From Bactericera cockerelli (taxonomy: Eukaryota > Arthropoda > Insecta > Hemiptera > Triozidae), in assembly GCA_024516035.1 (NCBI GenBank), contig CM044957.1:558001-622000 (forward strand): a DNA stretch of 64,000 nucleotides. Reading direction: 5' to 3'. The notes beneath the pieces were generated by a model. That model was not told the DNA's origin. It was given only the letters and a program-made list of their open reading frames with translations, and searched no databases. The position numbers and the translations under genes are program-made. The stretch's first letter is position 1. Every line of letters begins with the position of its first letter. Below, in pieces: positions 62,342 to 64,000 of this stretch.

Positions 62342-62460
62342 AGAATAGAATAGAATAGAATAGAATAGAATATACCTTGTTTATACTGCCGAGGTAAGAC
62401 TGAAAAGTCCCTTTACTCCAGCAGTCAAACAGGTCTTATATATTTTATAGGATAAAATTT
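62342..62460. repeat. Retroposon 3' end with (TAGAA)n, copy 1
   Basis: (tagaa)n then tataccttgtttatactgcc, gaggtaagactgaaaagtcc and ctttactccagcagtcaaac. A second copy is at 35413-35525, next to ACLY exon 14. It resembles the 3' part of SINE family A. Confidence 0.7.
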
Positions 62461-62799
62461 AGTATGCTTGATAGTAAAAAAAATAACAACACTTATTACT
62501 TATTAGTGTTGCTATTATTTTTATATTAACCACTAGGCGAGGTTAATGCTCAAAGCATTTTCTAACCCTCAGAGTCTTTTATTATTATGTGATCATAAAC
62601 TCAAATTAACGAGGAAAAATTCATGCATTGGGTGAGATTCGAACCAACGGATCCCTACACTACCTGGTTCACCAGACTAGCAAGTTAATCACTTGACAAC
62701 CAGTGCACTTAATTTGTAATTATAATGATTGTAATGGTAAACAAACTTAAACTTGTCAGGTATTAAACGAGCGACTCTATAATTCCATTAAAAAAAAAG

Positions 62800-63089
62800 A
62801 TGAGTGTTTCACAGCCTATTTTATTTCGTAGCCATGAAACAGGAGCTACTGTAGACGCTTGTGGTCTGTGTTGTAGCCTGCCTGTCCCGTAGTATGCCTC
62901 CCCTCTGATGGGCGAGAAGTGACACAATACTTCCCATTTAGATACTGAGTCAACACGAGCGCACTGGAAGGTATCCCTTACAAACAACTGTAACCAAATT
63001 AAGAATACAAATTTTTGTCGGCACGGGGGATCGAACCCGGGACCTTCCGCATGGCAAGCGAGTGCTTAACCACTGAGCTAATCGCGCGC
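62800..63089 (-). repeat. tRNA-headed SINE, family C copy (full length)
   Basis: Reverse copy from gatgagtgtttcacagccta to taaccactgagctaatcgcg, with B box gggatcgaacccgggacctt. Confidence 0.85.
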
Positions 63090-63286
63090 TTTTTTTGGTC
63101 CGGTTTATGTGGCAGCACAGAACATCTTCTCACCCGCCGCCCCTGTTCATAACAATCATACTGCATTAACAGCGATACTTGCATGAGACGTAGTATGACC
63201 CAGAAAAAAATTGTATTTGGAGAACAATTATACAAATTCCATCCAGTTTTAATTAAAATATAAGTACAGTAAGTACTTATGTACAG

Positions 63287-64000
63287 TAGGGTGGCCCTTA
63301 TTTTCGAAAGTCGGAATTTTCTCGCTCCATCGGCAAAATATGGTTCCAATTAATATTAAAAAAATCTGGAAAAAGTTTCAGCTCGATCAAAGGTCGTTAA
63401 CACGTGCCGCCGGGACCTTTAAGTTTAGATCTGCAATCGGAAGGGGCAATATACGTTTTTAAGCATAATGTTGATCCTATCTTGAAGAAACTTCATCTCA
63501 CAGAAAAAAATATAGAACGTAAAATGTACAGAAGGGTTTTCTTTTTATTATTTGGTACATAATAATTTTAGTGGGTAGCACAGCATTATCGAGACACCTG
63601 ATAATAGCATTTGTCTAAGTAACTCACTACTGTTTTTTTCGTAATACTAAGTAGAAAATTAGAAAACTATCGTATATTAGATTTTTTTATTTGAAGTTGA
63701 AGAAAAGAACATTGAACATAATTATTGTAATAATATTAATTTATCCATACTATTAAAATAAATGCGAGATAGAAGTTCACTAATAAGTAAATCCTGCTAT
63801 CCTACTTGCTATGAGTTTTCAAGAGATACGCTTTTGTTGGCTTAGGATACTGACTTTTGTGATCTTTGACAACTTGAATGACGAATTGTTTTTGGTTTTC
63901 AATCTTTGTTAGCTTATTATTGTATTCGCCCATCAAATCAACTCCTCTTTCTGCTGTATCGTTTACTACTTTTAAGAATTTAATCTTGTTATACGTGTCT
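63287..64000. mobile_element. Left part of a third TAGGGTGG transposon, runs off the window
   Basis: Begins TAGGGTGGCCCTTATTTTCG directly after atgtacag, the same terminus and a similar flank (..TACAG) as the element at 24529. It contains a coding remnant or intact 3' end of a transposase at 63802-64000 on the minus strand. The right terminus is off-window. Confidence 0.65.
63802..64000 (-). CDS. Putative transposase C-terminus, partial
   Basis: 66 codons open to the window edge, ending with TAG at 63802-63804. They include VVNDTAERGVDLMGEYNNKL and NQKQFVIQVVKDHKSQYPK. I recognise this wording from uncharacterised transposon-like proteins of invertebrates but cannot name the family. It lies 515 bp inside the TAGGGTGG end. 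Whether the full protein is intact cannot be judged here. Confidence 0.55.
   Translation of the reverse strand, partial: DTYNKIKFLKVVNDTAERGVDLMGEYNNKLTKIENQKQFVIQVVKDHKSQYPKPTKAYLLKTHSK

Larger units (their letters stand above)
57111..64000. other. Upstream flank of the ACLY coding start
   Basis: Must contain the ACLY 5' non-coding exon and promoter, but neither is identifiable by reading. A GC-richer island at 60100-60240 has cggtgtgagtag on the minus strand (possible donor) and is the only candidate I saw. Otherwise mariner, SINE and TAGG elements, plus AT-rich DNA at 58920-60090 and 61925-62520. Confidence 0.4.

Overview
The window is eukaryotic nuclear DNA, most likely from an arthropod with a large, AT-rich, repeat-laden genome. 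A hemipteran such as a planthopper is a guess and is not demonstrated. Two conserved genes lie on the minus strand as small GC-rich exons in long AT-rich introns. All exon limits below were fixed by reading GT..AG junctions and checking that codon phase carries across each join.

Gene 1 is ATP-citrate synthase (ACLY). It runs from the start codon at 57101 down to 31878 in 16 coding exons, about 1062 codons. Only the terminal exon (about 25-30 codons) is missing; a 100-N assembly gap at 31331-31430 lies where it could be. Gene 2, downstream, is a dual 3',5'-cyclic nucleotide phosphodiesterase of the PDE11 type. Ten exons (28438 down to 4076, about 515 codons) encode the N-terminal region, GAF-A and most of GAF-B. 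The catalytic domain lies beyond the left edge, and the first exon was not found. The genes have no evident functional link; ACLY makes cytosolic acetyl-CoA and Pde11 turns over cAMP/cGMP.

The rest is mobile DNA and tandem repeats. 1-4060 is a BEL/Pao retroelement with an intact pol frame. Others are a truncated non-LTR retroelement (49150-50260), a deleted mariner (58006-58913), a piggyBac-type MITE (33734-34251), three short Helitron-like elements, and at least four tRNA-headed SINE families with dozens of copies. There is also a 5S rRNA-derived SINE family, a 1.66-kb near-perfect palindrome (45638-47300), and three related DNA transposons with TAGG termini, two of them with clear 8-bp target duplications (20652-23334, 24529-26968; a third starts at 63287).

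The most unusual feature is that six large minisatellite arrays each abut a splice junction of a conserved gene, and their monomers are copies of that junction: the end of the exon plus its 5' splice site, or in one case the 3' splice site. They account for roughly 8 kb. ACLY exon 11 has such an array on both sides. Two more junctions carry one to three degenerate copies. This recurrent 'splice-junction minisatellite' behaviour in two unrelated genes is the best candidate here for an undescribed process.
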